39,902 nucleotides of DNA from Candidatus Roizmanbacteria bacterium UBA6242 (GCA_002440905.1 DJWA01000009.1:23631-63532), one strand, 5' to 3'; positions 26,224 to 34,491 are shown, counted from the stretch's first letter. A program made the numbers and translations. Notes: generated by a model not told the origin, from the letters alone.

Positions 26224-28416
26224 TTATATCTTAACTCTTTTTAAACCTAATGAATTCAGCACAACCGACACCGATGAAAACGCCATCGCACCCGACGCCA
26301 ATATCGGACTTATTAAGCCGACCATTGCCACCGGAATTAATACAACATTATAAGCAAAAGCCCAGAACAAATTGAGTTTAATTGTCTTCATTGTCTTGGC
26401 AGACAGTTTAAGGGCCGAAACAACCGACATAAGGCTTTTGTTAACAAGCGTTATCCCGGCTGCTTCCATTGCTACATCCGTACCCGTCCCCATGGCAATT
26501 CCGATATCTGAGGCGGCAAGCGCAGGAGCGTCATTGATCCCGTCTCCCACCATAGCGACGATTTTCCCCTCTCGTTGGAGCTTTTTGACTTCCCTTTCTT
26601 TGTCCTGAGGCAAAACCTCTGCTAGAACCCTTTCTATTCCCACTTTTTTGGCAATCGCTGAAGCGGTCGCTTGGTTGTCGCCGGTTATCATGACGGTTTC
26701 AATCCCCATCCTATTTAAAGCCGATACCGCATCAACCGCCGACTCCTTTATGGTGTCGGCGATGGCAATTATACCGACCATCTTTTTCTCGGCATAAACA
26801 TAGACGACGGTCTTGCCTTCCTTCTCAAGATCTAGCGCTTCCTTTTTCTTTTTGTCGGAAAGTAGTTTTCCGACGTATATCTTTTTGTTATCAACGAAGC
26901 CTTCGACTCCTTTACCGGTAATCGAGTGGAATTTCTTAACCTTGCTAAATGACAATTTGCCAGCTTCCGCCTTTTTAACTATCGCTTCCCCCAAGGGATG
27001 CTCGGAATTCTTTTCGATCGCGGCTGCCATTTTTAATATCTCCTGATTATTGTAAGGACCCGTAACGATAACGTCGGTCACTTCGGGTTTACCGTGAGTT
27101 AAGGTCCCCGTTTTATCAAAAACGACCGTCTTGATTTTATGAGCGGTCTCAAGACTCTCAGCGTCGCGGATTAATATCCCATGTTGAGCTCCTATCCCCG
27201 TCCCGACCATTATAGCCGTCGGAGTCGCCAATCCCATGGCACACGGGCAGGCAATTATCAGAACGGCAATGGCGTTGAGCATGGCCATAATTGCCGCTTG
27301 CGACGGACCAAAAACGTACCAGACGGTAAAGGTGGCAATCGCCATCATGATGACGATCGGTACAAAGTAAGACGAGATAACATCAGCCAGTCTTTGGATA
27401 GGCGCTTTACTTCCCTGAGCCTCAGTCACGAGCTTTATAATCTGTGCCAACATCGAATCCTCCCCAACCTTTGTAGCTTTGAATACAAAAGATCCAGACT
27501 TGTTCATGGTCGCGCCTATTACTGTGTCACCCTTGTGTTTGTCGACCGGAATGCTTTCGCCGGTCACCATAGATTCGTCAATTGCCGAACCGCCCTCCAC
27601 GATTATCCCGTCAACCGGGATCTTTTCTCCAGGCCTGACGCGGATCATGTCACCGACGATAACTTCCGAAATTGGAATATCTATTTCTTTGTTTCCTCGA
27701 ATAATGCGGGCGGTCTTAGCCTGGAGTCCCATAAGTTTCTTTATTGCCTCTCCTGTCCCGGCCTTTGCCTGGGCTTCAAACAGGCGCCCCAAAAGAATTA
27801 ATCCTATGATCACGGCCGATACGTCATAATACGGCATCACTTCAATATTGAGACTCATGAAAAACTCCGGATAAAAAGTAACGAAAACCGAATAGACGAA
27901 AGCAACTGTTGTCCCTATAGCAACAAGCGTATCCATATTTGCCAACCGATGTTTTAAGGATGAAATGGCCGCCCGGTAGAAGTCAAAACCCGCCCAGAAC
28001 TGGACGATTCCGGCCAAGACCATCTGGACATAAAAATTCTTGAAAACTGCCGGAGCGATTTCCATAATTCCGGGGAAGCTTCCCCAGACAACCATGGCTC
28101 CAATAGTCAAGCTGACGAATGTCTTTGTCTTAAGATTTTTCAATTCGACGGCTTTCTCCTTTTTTATCTTATCGTCAAGCGTCCCCGATTCGCCGACTTC
28201 GACCAAGGCCTCATAACCTACGCTTTTTACGGCGTCCTTTATAGCTCGATCCGGCACCACTTCACTCGATACGATAGTTCCCTTACCGGTTGCCAGGTTG
28301 ACAACCGCGCTTGTTACACCCGGAATCGACTTCAAGGCTTTTTCATTTGTGTAAACGCACGAAGCGCAGTGCATGCCTTTTATCGCAAACGTTTGTTTCT
28401 TTATGTTATTTGTCAT
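26224..28416 (-). CDS. copA: copper-translocating P1B-type ATPase
   Basis: A 730-residue P-type ATPase exporting Cu(I) from the cytosol. One N-terminal HMA domain has GMHCASC (14-20). Actuator TGES is at 285-288, the membrane metal site CPC at 390-392, the phosphorylation site DKTGTLT at 434-440 with the aspartate at 434, SEHP near 471, and the hinge GDGINDAP near 624-631. The later helices have YN (near 690) and MAFSS (near 711), the pattern of Cu(I)-specific P1B-1 pumps. Located directly after the cupredoxin-like gene and under the csoR promoter. Confidence 0.95.
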   Translation of the reverse strand: MTNNIKKQTFAIKGMHCASCVYTNEKALKSIPGVTSAVVNLATGKGTIVSSEVVPDRAIKDAVKSVGYEALVEVGESGTLDDKIKKEKAVELKNLKTKTFVSLTIGAMVVWGSFPGIMEIAPAVFKNFYVQMVLAGIVQFWAGFDFYRAAISSLKHRLANMDTLVAIGTTVAFVYSVFVTFYPEFFMSLNIEVMPYYDVSAVIIGLILLGRLFEAQAKAGTGEAIKKLMGLQAKTARIIRGNKEIDIPISEVIVGDMIRVRPGEKIPVDGIIVEGGSAIDESMVTGESIPVDKHKGDTVIGATMNKSGSFVFKATKVGEDSMLAQIIKLVTEAQGSKAPIQRLADVISSYFVPIVIMMAIATFTVWYVFGPSQAAIMAMLNAIAVLIIACPCAMGLATPTAIMVGTGIGAQHGILIRDAESLETAHKIKTVVFDKTGTLTHGKPEVTDVIVTGPYNNQEILKMAAAIEKNSEHPLGEAIVKKAEAGKLSFSKVKKFHSITGKGVEGFVDNKKIYVGKLLSDKKKKEALDLEKEGKTVVYVYAEKKMVGIIAIADTIKESAVDAVSALNRMGIETVMITGDNQATASAIAKKVGIERVLAEVLPQDKEREVKKLQREGKIVAMVGDGINDAPALAASDIGIAMGTGTDVAMEAAGITLVNKSLMSVVSALKLSAKTMKTIKLNLFWAFAYNVVLIPVAMVGLISPILASGAMAFSSVSVVLNSLGLKRVKI

Positions 28417-28418
28417 AT

Positions 28419-28781
28419 TTATTTGACGATCAACTTACCATGGTACATTCCCATTCCGCACGAAAAATCGAATTCCCCAGTTTTGTCGGGTGTAATTTCG
28501 ACGGTTGTTTTCTCATTCAAGGCCAGGAACTTTCTGACTTTAAAATCGGACAAAACAACCTCCTCCAAACACGAACTCGGGTCGCGTCTATCAAAAACCA
28601 ACCTTGTAGTTTTCCCAACTGGAATTGATATCCTGTCCGGCTTGTAACCACCCTCAACTTTAATTTCAATCGTGTCACCTTCAGCTTCGATCGTCTGTGA
28701 TTTTTTCATAAAGAAAAACCAATAGGTACTTATAATGCCAACAATGCCAATTATTAAAACCAAGACTTTGTCAAAAACCAT
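28419..28781 (-). CDS. membrane-anchored cupredoxin-like protein
   Basis: A 120-residue protein: residues 5-25 form one membrane anchor, and the rest is a beta-rich cupredoxin-like domain. It ends FDFSCGMGMYHGKLIV, with a Cys, Met and His that could bind copper; a second Cys (SSCLEE) lies near residue 70. The ending is almost the same as in the C-terminal domain of the HMA-DsbD fusion 2.3 kb away, so the two domains are related. It probably faces outward and passes or senses copper (inference). It lies 2 bases before copA and 3 after csoR. Confidence 0.75.
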   Translation of the reverse strand: MVFDKVLVLIIGIVGIISTYWFFFMKKSQTIEAEGDTIEIKVEGGYKPDRISIPVGKTTRLVFDRRDPSSCLEEVVLSDFKVRKFLALNEKTTVEITPDKTGEFDFSCGMGMYHGKLIVK

Positions 28782-28784
28782 TGT

Positions 28785-29048
28785 TTATTTTCTTTTGAAA
28801 ACTTCAATAATCTCGGATACTTTCTCATCAACTTCGCTTTCGGTCATCATCGCTCTTTTGACGCAGGTCTTTAGATGATTTTCTAAAATGATATCGTCAA
28901 CTTTGGACAAGGCGCTCTGGACCGCTTGGGACTGTTGAAGGATGTCTAAACAGTAGTCGCCATTCTCGACCATTTCAATAACTTTGTCAAGGTGTCCCCT
29001 AGCAATTTTCATCCGATGGATCATGTTAGCTTTTTTTGGGTTCTGCAT
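28785..29048 (-). CDS. csoR: CsoR-family copper-sensing repressor
   Basis: An 87-residue all-helical repressor (DUF156). Cys33, His58 and Cys62 have the exact spacing (25 and 4) of the Cu(I) ligands Cys36-His61-Cys65 of Mycobacterium tuberculosis CsoR. Copper binding releases the protein from its operator. It is the first gene of the copper operon, with a G-tract operator overlapping its own promoter, so it likely autoregulates csoR, the cupredoxin-like gene and copA. Confidence 0.93.
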   Translation of the reverse strand: MQNPKKANMIHRMKIARGHLDKVIEMVENGDYCLDILQQSQAVQSALSKVDDIILENHLKTCVKRAMMTESEVDEKVSEIIEVFKRK

Positions 29049-29066
29049 ATTTTTGGATAATTTCTA

Positions 29067-29083
29067 ATCCTCCCCCCCAGGAT
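29067..29083 (-). promoter_or_regulatory. CsoR-type operator (inverted repeat around a G7 tract)
   Basis: Minus strand reads ATCCT-GGGGGGG-AGGAT, an inverted repeat with a central G run. CsoR operators are AT-flanked inverted repeats around G tracts, so this fits. It begins inside the -10 box and covers the start site, so bound repressor would block transcription. Confidence 0.65.
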
Positions 29084-29107
29084 ATATGAAACGCAGTAAA
29101 TTGTCAA
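29079..29107 (-). promoter_or_regulatory. copper operon promoter
   Basis: TTGACA (29107-29102), exactly 17 bases, TATCCT (29084-29079). The start site should lie near 29072, giving a short leader to csoR. The -10 box is part of the G-tract operator. Confidence 0.75.
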
Positions 29108-29172
29108 GAGATTTACAAAAAATGACTTTATCAAACAGGTAACTAGCTTCTTGAGAAGTTGTGATTTTTGCT

Positions 29173-31092
29173 TTAGATTAGCTTAGATGCGATCCAGGTT
29201 AAGACCTTCCAAACGCCTTGAGTAGCCTTACCTGCCGGAGTAAAAAGCGCAATAGCCGAAAGCGCCCAGGGAGCGATTTTGCCCAACGTCTTCATTGTCT
29301 CGGCTAACTCGTCCTTTGTCCCCATTACCATTACTCGATCTATAAGGTCTTCCAATCTTCCTCCAATTCCTTTGACGTCCTTTGATAAGGCATTTCCTAC
29401 CTTATTGCTGTAATAAGCAACTACATTTTCGTTACCCATTTTCATTATTTCCAACAGGTTAAAGAAGCCTCCTGCCTCAACAGCGCCTGCCTGTCCACCC
29501 CAAGCCATATTCTCAAACATGTTTAAGGCGTTTTCTTTACCTTCAAAGTTGTTGACGGGAACTGTTGGATTGTTTTCCGGTTCTCCTTGGTATAGTACAG
29601 TCCCCCACTGATTGACAATATTTCCCTGCATATACAAGGTGGCAAGCGTATTGACTAAATTCTGATCCTCCGGGAATAGTGCCAGACTCGGCAACTGCAT
29701 TTGGCCCGAAGCCTCGTCCAATTTACCTCCCTTGAATATTCTTTCGAAGGCCATTTTGGCGGGTAATAACCCATATTTGAAAGCGCTATCAACTCCCAAC
29801 TGGCGCAACATATTTACCGTATGGGAGACTTTACTGATCCAGCTGCTTTTATCGGGATCAACTCTATCAACTACCTTATTATCTTCCGGTAAATAGACTT
29901 TTGATTTGTATACGTCATTAGGATCATCTATAAAAATTGCCGGTTTGATTTCTCCTTTATAATCGCTTCTTCCTCTTGGAACAAAAGCGAAGTCAATCAT
30001 ATCCCTGTTAATTTCGTGTGTTTCGACAACCGAACCCAAGTCGCCAGTTTTGGCAAGAATGTCAATCGGAAGAACGGAAGGAACAAGATTCTCAGGCTTC
30101 TCCAAATCTCCTCCGACCGAATCAAAAGTCTTATTTCTTTCATCATCTTTTCCATAAAGTACGTGAAGTCTTTTGCTTCTAATTATTTTTGGCTCCCCTC
30201 CTTCTTTTTCCGGCGGCTTTTGCAGAACAAATGTTGACACATACATGCGCGGCCTGTCTGTTTCCGGATTCGGAACCTGCAAAAACATTTGTGAAAGTTC
30301 TTCCTTAGTGCTTTTGGTTTCTTTGTCTTTCGGAACAAATATACCCATCTGGGTTCCGGTATATCTTGCAGCTTGAAGTATTGATCCGTAATCTGAAAGA
30401 ACCTCAGGATTGGCGGCGGACCGGGCATCGAAAATCAGATCCCAAGGCGCATTGTCGGGTACATCACCTAACAGTCCTTCCATTGAATACAACCAGTCTA
30501 ATTTTCTTTCCACGTCTTCATCTGATATTGGGACTCTTATATAAGGAGCTAAGTCCGACCATTTTTGGTTGGCGGAAATACTGGGGTCAAAAAGTGTCGC
30601 ATTGAAGGCTGCCTTTTCTTTTGGATCGGGGTTATCACCCAATAAGGAGTTAAACTCGTTAATGATCGGTTTTGTGACTAAAGATCCGGGAATAAGGACG
30701 TCCTGCCAACTTCCATCAGCGGTTTTCTTCTGGAGCTTGATAACGCTTTCGATATCATCCAAGGTCTGCTCCACCTGGGCGTCATACCCCGCAAGGGGAC
30801 GGAGGGAATCGACCCTGATCTTTTGGATCTTGTATTCCCCGCCTGAACCTGACAGTATTCTTTCGCTTTCAACTTCAGCTACCCCGTATATGGGTTCCCC
30901 GGATTCGGATGAGGGTGGAGTACAAGCTGCTAGCGCTAAGGATCCAGCTAAAACTACTACCGCTTTATTAAAATCTGCTCTACTAAAATATCTCCATGAC
31001 GGAGGCGGTCCCTTCATAGCAGCGTTTATACTACGTGCAGTCCCGATCACGGGAATGTTATCAAGAAATTTACCAAACTGAGCTCTATCCAT
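29173..31092 (-). CDS. large lipoprotein of unknown function
   Basis: A 639-residue protein. The N-terminal part is unusual: about 40 residues precede a hydrophobic stretch (42-56) ending in the lipobox LALAAC with Cys57. Just before it is SRADFNK, similar to the Tat motif SRRxFLK with one Arg replaced. After the Cys come many Ser/Glu/Pro, then a long soluble region. Near the C-terminus (about 605-639) a helical, hydrophobic stretch could be a second anchor. No domain is recognised. A TATAAT lies 9 bases before the ATG, so it has its own promoter and is not part of the dnaB unit. Function not known. Confidence 0.7.
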   Translation of the reverse strand: MDRAQFGKFLDNIPVIGTARSINAAMKGPPPSWRYFSRADFNKAVVVLAGSLALAACTPPSSESGEPIYGVAEVESERILSGSGGEYKIQKIRVDSLRPLAGYDAQVEQTLDDIESVIKLQKKTADGSWQDVLIPGSLVTKPIINEFNSLLGDNPDPKEKAAFNATLFDPSISANQKWSDLAPYIRVPISDEDVERKLDWLYSMEGLLGDVPDNAPWDLIFDARSAANPEVLSDYGSILQAARYTGTQMGIFVPKDKETKSTKEELSQMFLQVPNPETDRPRMYVSTFVLQKPPEKEGGEPKIIRSKRLHVLYGKDDERNKTFDSVGGDLEKPENLVPSVLPIDILAKTGDLGSVVETHEINRDMIDFAFVPRGRSDYKGEIKPAIFIDDPNDVYKSKVYLPEDNKVVDRVDPDKSSWISKVSHTVNMLRQLGVDSAFKYGLLPAKMAFERIFKGGKLDEASGQMQLPSLALFPEDQNLVNTLATLYMQGNIVNQWGTVLYQGEPENNPTVPVNNFEGKENALNMFENMAWGGQAGAVEAGGFFNLLEIMKMGNENVVAYYSNKVGNALSKDVKGIGGRLEDLIDRVMVMGTKDELAETMKTLGKIAPWALSAIALFTPAGKATQGVWKVLTWIASKLI

Positions 31093-31101
31093 AGCTCCCG
31101 T

Positions 31102-31107
31102 ATTATA
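31102..31107 (-). promoter_or_regulatory. -10 box of the lipoprotein gene
   Basis: Minus-strand TATAAT, 9 bases before the ATG at 31092, consistent with the short-leader/leaderless pattern. Confidence 0.5.
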
Positions 31108-31147
31108 TTCTCTTTATGCTCCAAATTCAAGTATGAGGCGATGAAGA

Positions 31148-32482
31148 TTACTTTTCCACTCCGTAAAATTTGACGCGGTCTCCCCTAAACATAAGTTCGA
31201 TCTCGCCGGTGGCGCCGTTTCTATGTTTGGCAATATAGAGTTTGACTAACCTTTTCGTCTGGTCAAGTAAATCCTCTGACTCTTCTTCCTGGTAAATAAA
31301 CATAACTACGTCCGCGTCCTGCTCGATCGCCCCTGACTCCCTGAGGTCGGCCAATTGGGGCTTCTTACTACCCCGTTGTTCAACAGCACGGGATAACTGG
31401 GATAACGCCAAAACCGGAACTTTAAGTTCACGGGCAAGATTCTTCAAACCCTGGGAAACGAACGAGACTTCGTTATTACGTGAGTCAAATTTCTTCCCCG
31501 GGTCGGCCAGTTGAAGGTAATCGACAATAACAAGCTTTATGTCCTTTTCCAGTTTCAGTTTCCTGGCCTTAGTTCTCATCTCAAGAATCGAGAGACCGGG
31601 AGTATCGTCAATATAAATGGGTGCGTCAGAAAGTTCCCCCATCGCCTCGGTCAGCCTTTTGTAGTCGTCGTCCGACAACCTACCGGTTTTAAGTCTCCAA
31701 GCATCGATGTCAGCCTGGCCGACCAATAGACGGTCGACCAACTCTTCCTTACTCATCTCAAGCGAAAAAAATCCGACCGGAACTTTGTCTTTTACGGCGG
31801 CATTTAGAGCCATATTCAAAGCTAAAGTCGTCTTTCCGACTCCCGGGCGGGCTGCCAGAATCACAAGGTTCGAGTTCTGCATTCCGGCCAGCTTGTTATC
31901 CAAGTCGGGATAACCGGTTGAAACTCCCCTTAGGTGGCTACCTTTTTTCATAAATTCATCCAAACGCTCAAAGCTTTCGGCCAGTATTTCCTTAAGCTGG
32001 ACGAAGTCTCGATGTACGTGTTGCTGTGACAGACTGAATATTTGAACCTCGGCCTCATCCAACAATTTCTTGACGTCGCCTTTGACGTCAAATGCCTTTT
32101 CGACCATTCTGGAGGACATCTCGATGAGCTTCCTTTTGACGTAGTGATTTTTGACTATCTGTCCGTAGTGTTCGACATAGGCTGAGGATGGAACGGTATT
32201 GATTAGATCAGAGAGGTAGCTCTTGCCTCCCACTCTTTTTAAGGCGTCCTCCTTATTTAGCGCATCCTGTAAAGTGACTACGTCTATGGGTTGTTGTTTT
32301 TCGTAAAGAGAAATCATCGCTGAGTAGATCGTTTTGTTTGCCGGGTCGTAGAAAAATTCAGGCTTTAGAAATTCCGCGACCAAATTCATGGCTCCGGAAT
32401 CAATTAGAATGGCTCCTATTACCGATCTTTCGGCCTCGAGGTCTTGAGGCGGTACTTTAAGAGGTGAATCTGACGAAGGCAT
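31148..32482 (-). CDS. dnaB: replicative DNA helicase
   Basis: A 444-residue hexameric helicase that unwinds DNA at the replication fork. The N-terminal DnaB domain (about 10-110) is joined to a RecA-like core with Walker A AARPGVGKTT, the H3-like SLEMSKEEL segment, and Walker B VIVDYLQLAD. The PQLADLRESGAIEQDAD block is diagnostic. No intein is present. It starts 2 bases after the MBL-fold gene and is at the end of a unit reading tRNA-Thr, PQ-loop-like protein, MBL and dnaB. Confidence 0.96.
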   Translation of the reverse strand: MPSSDSPLKVPPQDLEAERSVIGAILIDSGAMNLVAEFLKPEFFYDPANKTIYSAMISLYEKQQPIDVVTLQDALNKEDALKRVGGKSYLSDLINTVPSSAYVEHYGQIVKNHYVKRKLIEMSSRMVEKAFDVKGDVKKLLDEAEVQIFSLSQQHVHRDFVQLKEILAESFERLDEFMKKGSHLRGVSTGYPDLDNKLAGMQNSNLVILAARPGVGKTTLALNMALNAAVKDKVPVGFFSLEMSKEELVDRLLVGQADIDAWRLKTGRLSDDDYKRLTEAMGELSDAPIYIDDTPGLSILEMRTKARKLKLEKDIKLVIVDYLQLADPGKKFDSRNNEVSFVSQGLKNLARELKVPVLALSQLSRAVEQRGSKKPQLADLRESGAIEQDADVVMFIYQEEESEDLLDQTKRLVKLYIAKHRNGATGEIELMFRGDRVKFYGVEK

Positions 32483-32484
32483 AA

Positions 32485-33144
32485 TTAGATGCTCAGAACT
32501 ACTATTTTCATTTCTTCTTCCAGCTCGTCCTTTTTGACAACCAATTTTGGAATCGGGGCGACATTCTCAGTCCCGAATTTCTTTGTAAATTCCGTAACCG
32601 CAACTAACTGACCGAAGTTCTTCTGGTCAAGATCCTTGTGGTTGTAATGCATGGGTATAACAATAGATGGTTCAACCTTTTTGATAAGCTGAGTAGCGGC
32701 CTCGGGATCAATCGTATAGAATCCACCAGTTGGAACCATAAGAATGTCAACGTCACCTATCGAGTCGATAAAAGCATCATCAGGAACAAATCCCAAGTCA
32801 CCGCAATGGAGAACGGAAATTCCCTCGGCTTCGATTTTGTAAAGGGTGTTCTCTCCCCGTTCTGCCCCATGTTTGTCGTCGTGGAAACTTCTGAATCCGA
32901 ATATCCTCACACCACGGCTTTCAAACTCACCGGGCATATCAAACACCAAGGGACTTTTACCTTCGGGGGCAACGACCAAATGTGCTTGATTATGGTCATC
33001 ATGTCCGTGAGAAACAGTTACCATGTCTGCCTCGGTCTTCGGATACTTCAAGCCCGTTGTCTTTGGATCAAATGGATCGGTCACAACTTTGGCGTTTTTT
33101 GTTTTTATGAGGAAAGAAGCGTGACCCAAGTATTTTATTTCCAT
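32485..33144 (-). CDS. metallo-beta-lactamase-fold hydrolase (UlaG-like)
   Basis: A 219-residue cytosolic hydrolase of the metallo-beta-lactamase fold. Motif HGHDDHN binds the two metals, with later HCGDLG and IPMHYNHKDLD segments holding additional His/Asp ligands. The start MEIKYLGHASFLI is the family's normal N-terminus, so the ATG at 33144 is preferred. A TTG at 33183, overlapping the upstream stop as TTGA, could add 13 mostly hydrophobic residues. Substrate unknown. Confidence 0.85.
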   Translation of the reverse strand: MEIKYLGHASFLIKTKNAKVVTDPFDPKTTGLKYPKTEADMVTVSHGHDDHNQAHLVVAPEGKSPLVFDMPGEFESRGVRIFGFRSFHDDKHGAERGENTLYKIEAEGISVLHCGDLGFVPDDAFIDSIGDVDILMVPTGGFYTIDPEAATQLIKKVEPSIVIPMHYNHKDLDQKNFGQLVAVTEFTKKFGTENVAPIPKLVVKKDELEEEMKIVVLSI

Positions 33145-33179
33145 AAGTGTAAAAAGAATAGCAAACCCGAACGAAAAAT

Positions 33180-33773
33180 TCAATCACCAATAACCCTCAG
33201 CGATTTACCTACTTTGAATTTAATAAGAACCGCCAATAGTAAAGTGGCAATGAATATATATAATGGAAACGCGTAGTTGGCAAAGTTCCAATCTCTAATC
33301 GTCAAAAGCGTCAGAAGGGCAAAAATAGCATTCCCGAAGTACAGAAGATAGTTTTCCGTTTCCGGCTGGTTATATGATTTGATAAGCGTTGGCAACAGCG
33401 CCAAAAAGTCGGCTACTAAACTGAAAACTATAGCAATATTCCCTACTTTCGTGATCTGCCAAAGAATAAGACCGACAATTGAAAGGCTTCCACAGACAAG
33501 ATCAAGTTTCTCTATCTTCCAATATGATTTTTTGTTTACAAAAGAAGCCACAAATACAATTACCGGTACGAAACCTATCATGAAGGTCAGCAGTGCTTCC
33601 ATACCTATCCCCTGGTTGATTTGCGCGGCAAATGCTATTAAGGGAGCAAGTGACCAGATGAACCAGGTGACCTTATTGGGTTTGACCCTTCCTTTGATTG
33701 TATCCAGGATATAACCAACACTACCTAAAAAAAATATTATCGCACCGAGGATTACAAAATTTGGATGAAGCAT
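33180..33773 (-). CDS. PQ-loop-like multi-pass membrane protein
   Basis: A 197-residue membrane protein with six or seven helices in what looks like two repeats. Segments such as RVKPNKVTWFIWSLAP (near 29-44) and LLPTLIKSYNQPETEN (near 126-141) resemble the PQ-loop pattern of SWEET/MtN3-type transporters. The family is therefore only suggested. Its ATG (33773) directly follows the encoded CCA of tRNA-Thr (ends 33774), with no base between, so the mRNA must be co-transcribed with the tRNA, and tRNA 3' trimming would leave a leaderless end. The stop overlaps a possible TTG start of the MBL gene. Confidence 0.72.
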   Translation of the reverse strand: MLHPNFVILGAIIFFLGSVGYILDTIKGRVKPNKVTWFIWSLAPLIAFAAQINQGIGMEALLTFMIGFVPVIVFVASFVNKKSYWKIEKLDLVCGSLSIVGLILWQITKVGNIAIVFSLVADFLALLPTLIKSYNQPETENYLLYFGNAIFALLTLLTIRDWNFANYAFPLYIFIATLLLAVLIKFKVGKSLRVIGD

Positions 33774-33848
33774 TGGAGCCCTGAGTGAGAATCGAACTCA
33801 CAGTCTAACCCTTACCAAGGGTTTGTTTTACCACTAAACTATCAGGGC
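33774..33848 (-). tRNA. tRNA-Thr (anticodon GGT)
   Basis: Acceptor GCCCTGA pairs with TCAGGGC; discriminator T; CCA encoded. The anticodon stem AACCC/GGGTT encloses TTGGTAA, so the anticodon is GGT. The T arm GTGAG-TTCGATT-CTCAC is perfect. The discriminator U is unusual for a bacterial tRNA-Thr (typically A). The next base downstream is the A of an ATG start codon. Confidence 0.93.
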
Positions 33849-33857
33849 ACGTCCTCA

Positions 33858-33863
33858 ATTATA
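33858..33863 (-). promoter_or_regulatory. -10 box of tRNA-Thr and the dnaB unit
   Basis: Minus-strand TATAAT ends 9 bases before the first base of tRNA-Thr, the distance expected for a tRNA promoter. No matching -35 box is seen. It would also transcribe the PQ-loop-like, MBL and dnaB genes. Confidence 0.5.
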
Positions 33864-33868
33864 CAAAA

Positions 33869-34261
33869 TCACTGGCAGATATTCTTTTTTATTTCTTCCT
33901 GTTGGTCAGGTGAGAGTTTTTTTATCTGATCGATAAGAGGTTCTGTCGCTTTATCGAATATGAAGTCGGAAACGGTGTCGGCCGAACGCGAGGCCGCTTC
34001 TTCAACCAGATCGGTTGCCTGTCCTAAAACATCGCCCACCACATCTTTTGATTTGTCTACGAGACTGACCGTCAAATTTTGGGTGTTCTCCTTGACTATT
34101 TTTTCAGATTCTACGGATAGTACCTCGGCCCGGTCGACGATATCTTTTTTATTGACCGAAACCTTGGTCAAAAGATACCCTACGCCTATTAGAAACGCAA
34201 GGACGCCGATTTTCATCAGCATGGTTGGGTGATTTGCCTTTTCTATCGGTTTTATCGCCAT
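33869..34261 (-). CDS. membrane-anchored helical protein
   Basis: A 130-residue protein with one N-terminal membrane helix (about 15-32, GVLAFLIGVGYLLT), then an acidic/basic, strongly helical soluble part with repeated Asp-x-Val and Ser-Lys patterns that may form a coiled coil. No domain is recognised; the layout resembles small YtxH-like stress proteins, but the call is weak. It precedes tRNA-Thr on the same strand and is divergent from tRNA-His. Confidence 0.6.
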   Translation of the reverse strand: MAIKPIEKANHPTMLMKIGVLAFLIGVGYLLTKVSVNKKDIVDRAEVLSVESEKIVKENTQNLTVSLVDKSKDVVGDVLGQATDLVEEAASRSADTVSDFIFDKATEPLIDQIKKLSPDQQEEIKKNICQ

Positions 34262-34280
34262 AATAACTATCTTATCATGA

Positions 34281-34286
34281 TATAAT
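34281..34286 (+). promoter_or_regulatory. -10 box of tRNA-His
   Basis: TATAAT ends 10 bases before the tRNA-His start at 34297. It lies between the divergent helical-protein gene and the tRNA. Confidence 0.5.
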
Positions 34287-34296
34287 TTATTTCATT

Positions 34297-34373
34297 GGTG
34301 ACTGTAGCTCAACTGGTAGAGCGTCGCCCTGTGGAGGCGAATGTTGCGGGTTCAAATCCCGTCAGTCACCCCA
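34297..34373 (+). tRNA. tRNA-His (anticodon GTG)
   Basis: Acceptor GTGACTG (34298-34304) pairs with CAGTCAC (34363-34369). An extra G at -1 (34297) pairs with C73 (34370), the identity element of tRNA-His, and CCA (34371-34373) is encoded. The loop CTGTGGA gives anticodon GTG, and the T arm GCGGG-TTCAAAT-CCCGT is well formed (one G-T pair). Confidence 0.95.
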
Positions 34374-34401
34374 ATTTCACTTATAGAAGTCTGTCTTGAG
34401 A

Positions 34402-34491
34402 TTATCTGTTAGCTCTTCTTTTTTTGAGAAGCTTCTTAACTCTCCAATGCATTTTTTGTTTCAGTTTCGGTTTTGCTTTTGTTTTTGCCAT
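34402..34491 (-). CDS. small basic peptide (29 residues)
   Basis: An ATG-to-TAA frame with about 15 Lys/Arg among 29 residues; it starts MAKTKAKPKLKQKMHWRV and ends KKLLKKRRANR. Such composition is typical of small ribosomal or nucleic-acid-binding proteins, but no known ribosomal family is recognised. No Shine-Dalgarno site is visible upstream. The gap between tRNA-His and the 96-residue gene is otherwise unexplained, so a real gene is likely. Confidence 0.5.
   Translation of the reverse strand: MAKTKAKPKLKQKMHWRVKKLLKKRRANR

Noticed and set aside
30569..31081. 170-codon frame opposite the lipoprotein gene
   Set aside because: Antisense to a longer frame with signal peptide, lipobox and promoter; no own start signal.
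31148..33144. Replication origin near dnaB
   Set aside because: No cluster of DnaA-box-like sequences or AT-rich unwinding element was seen near dnaB.
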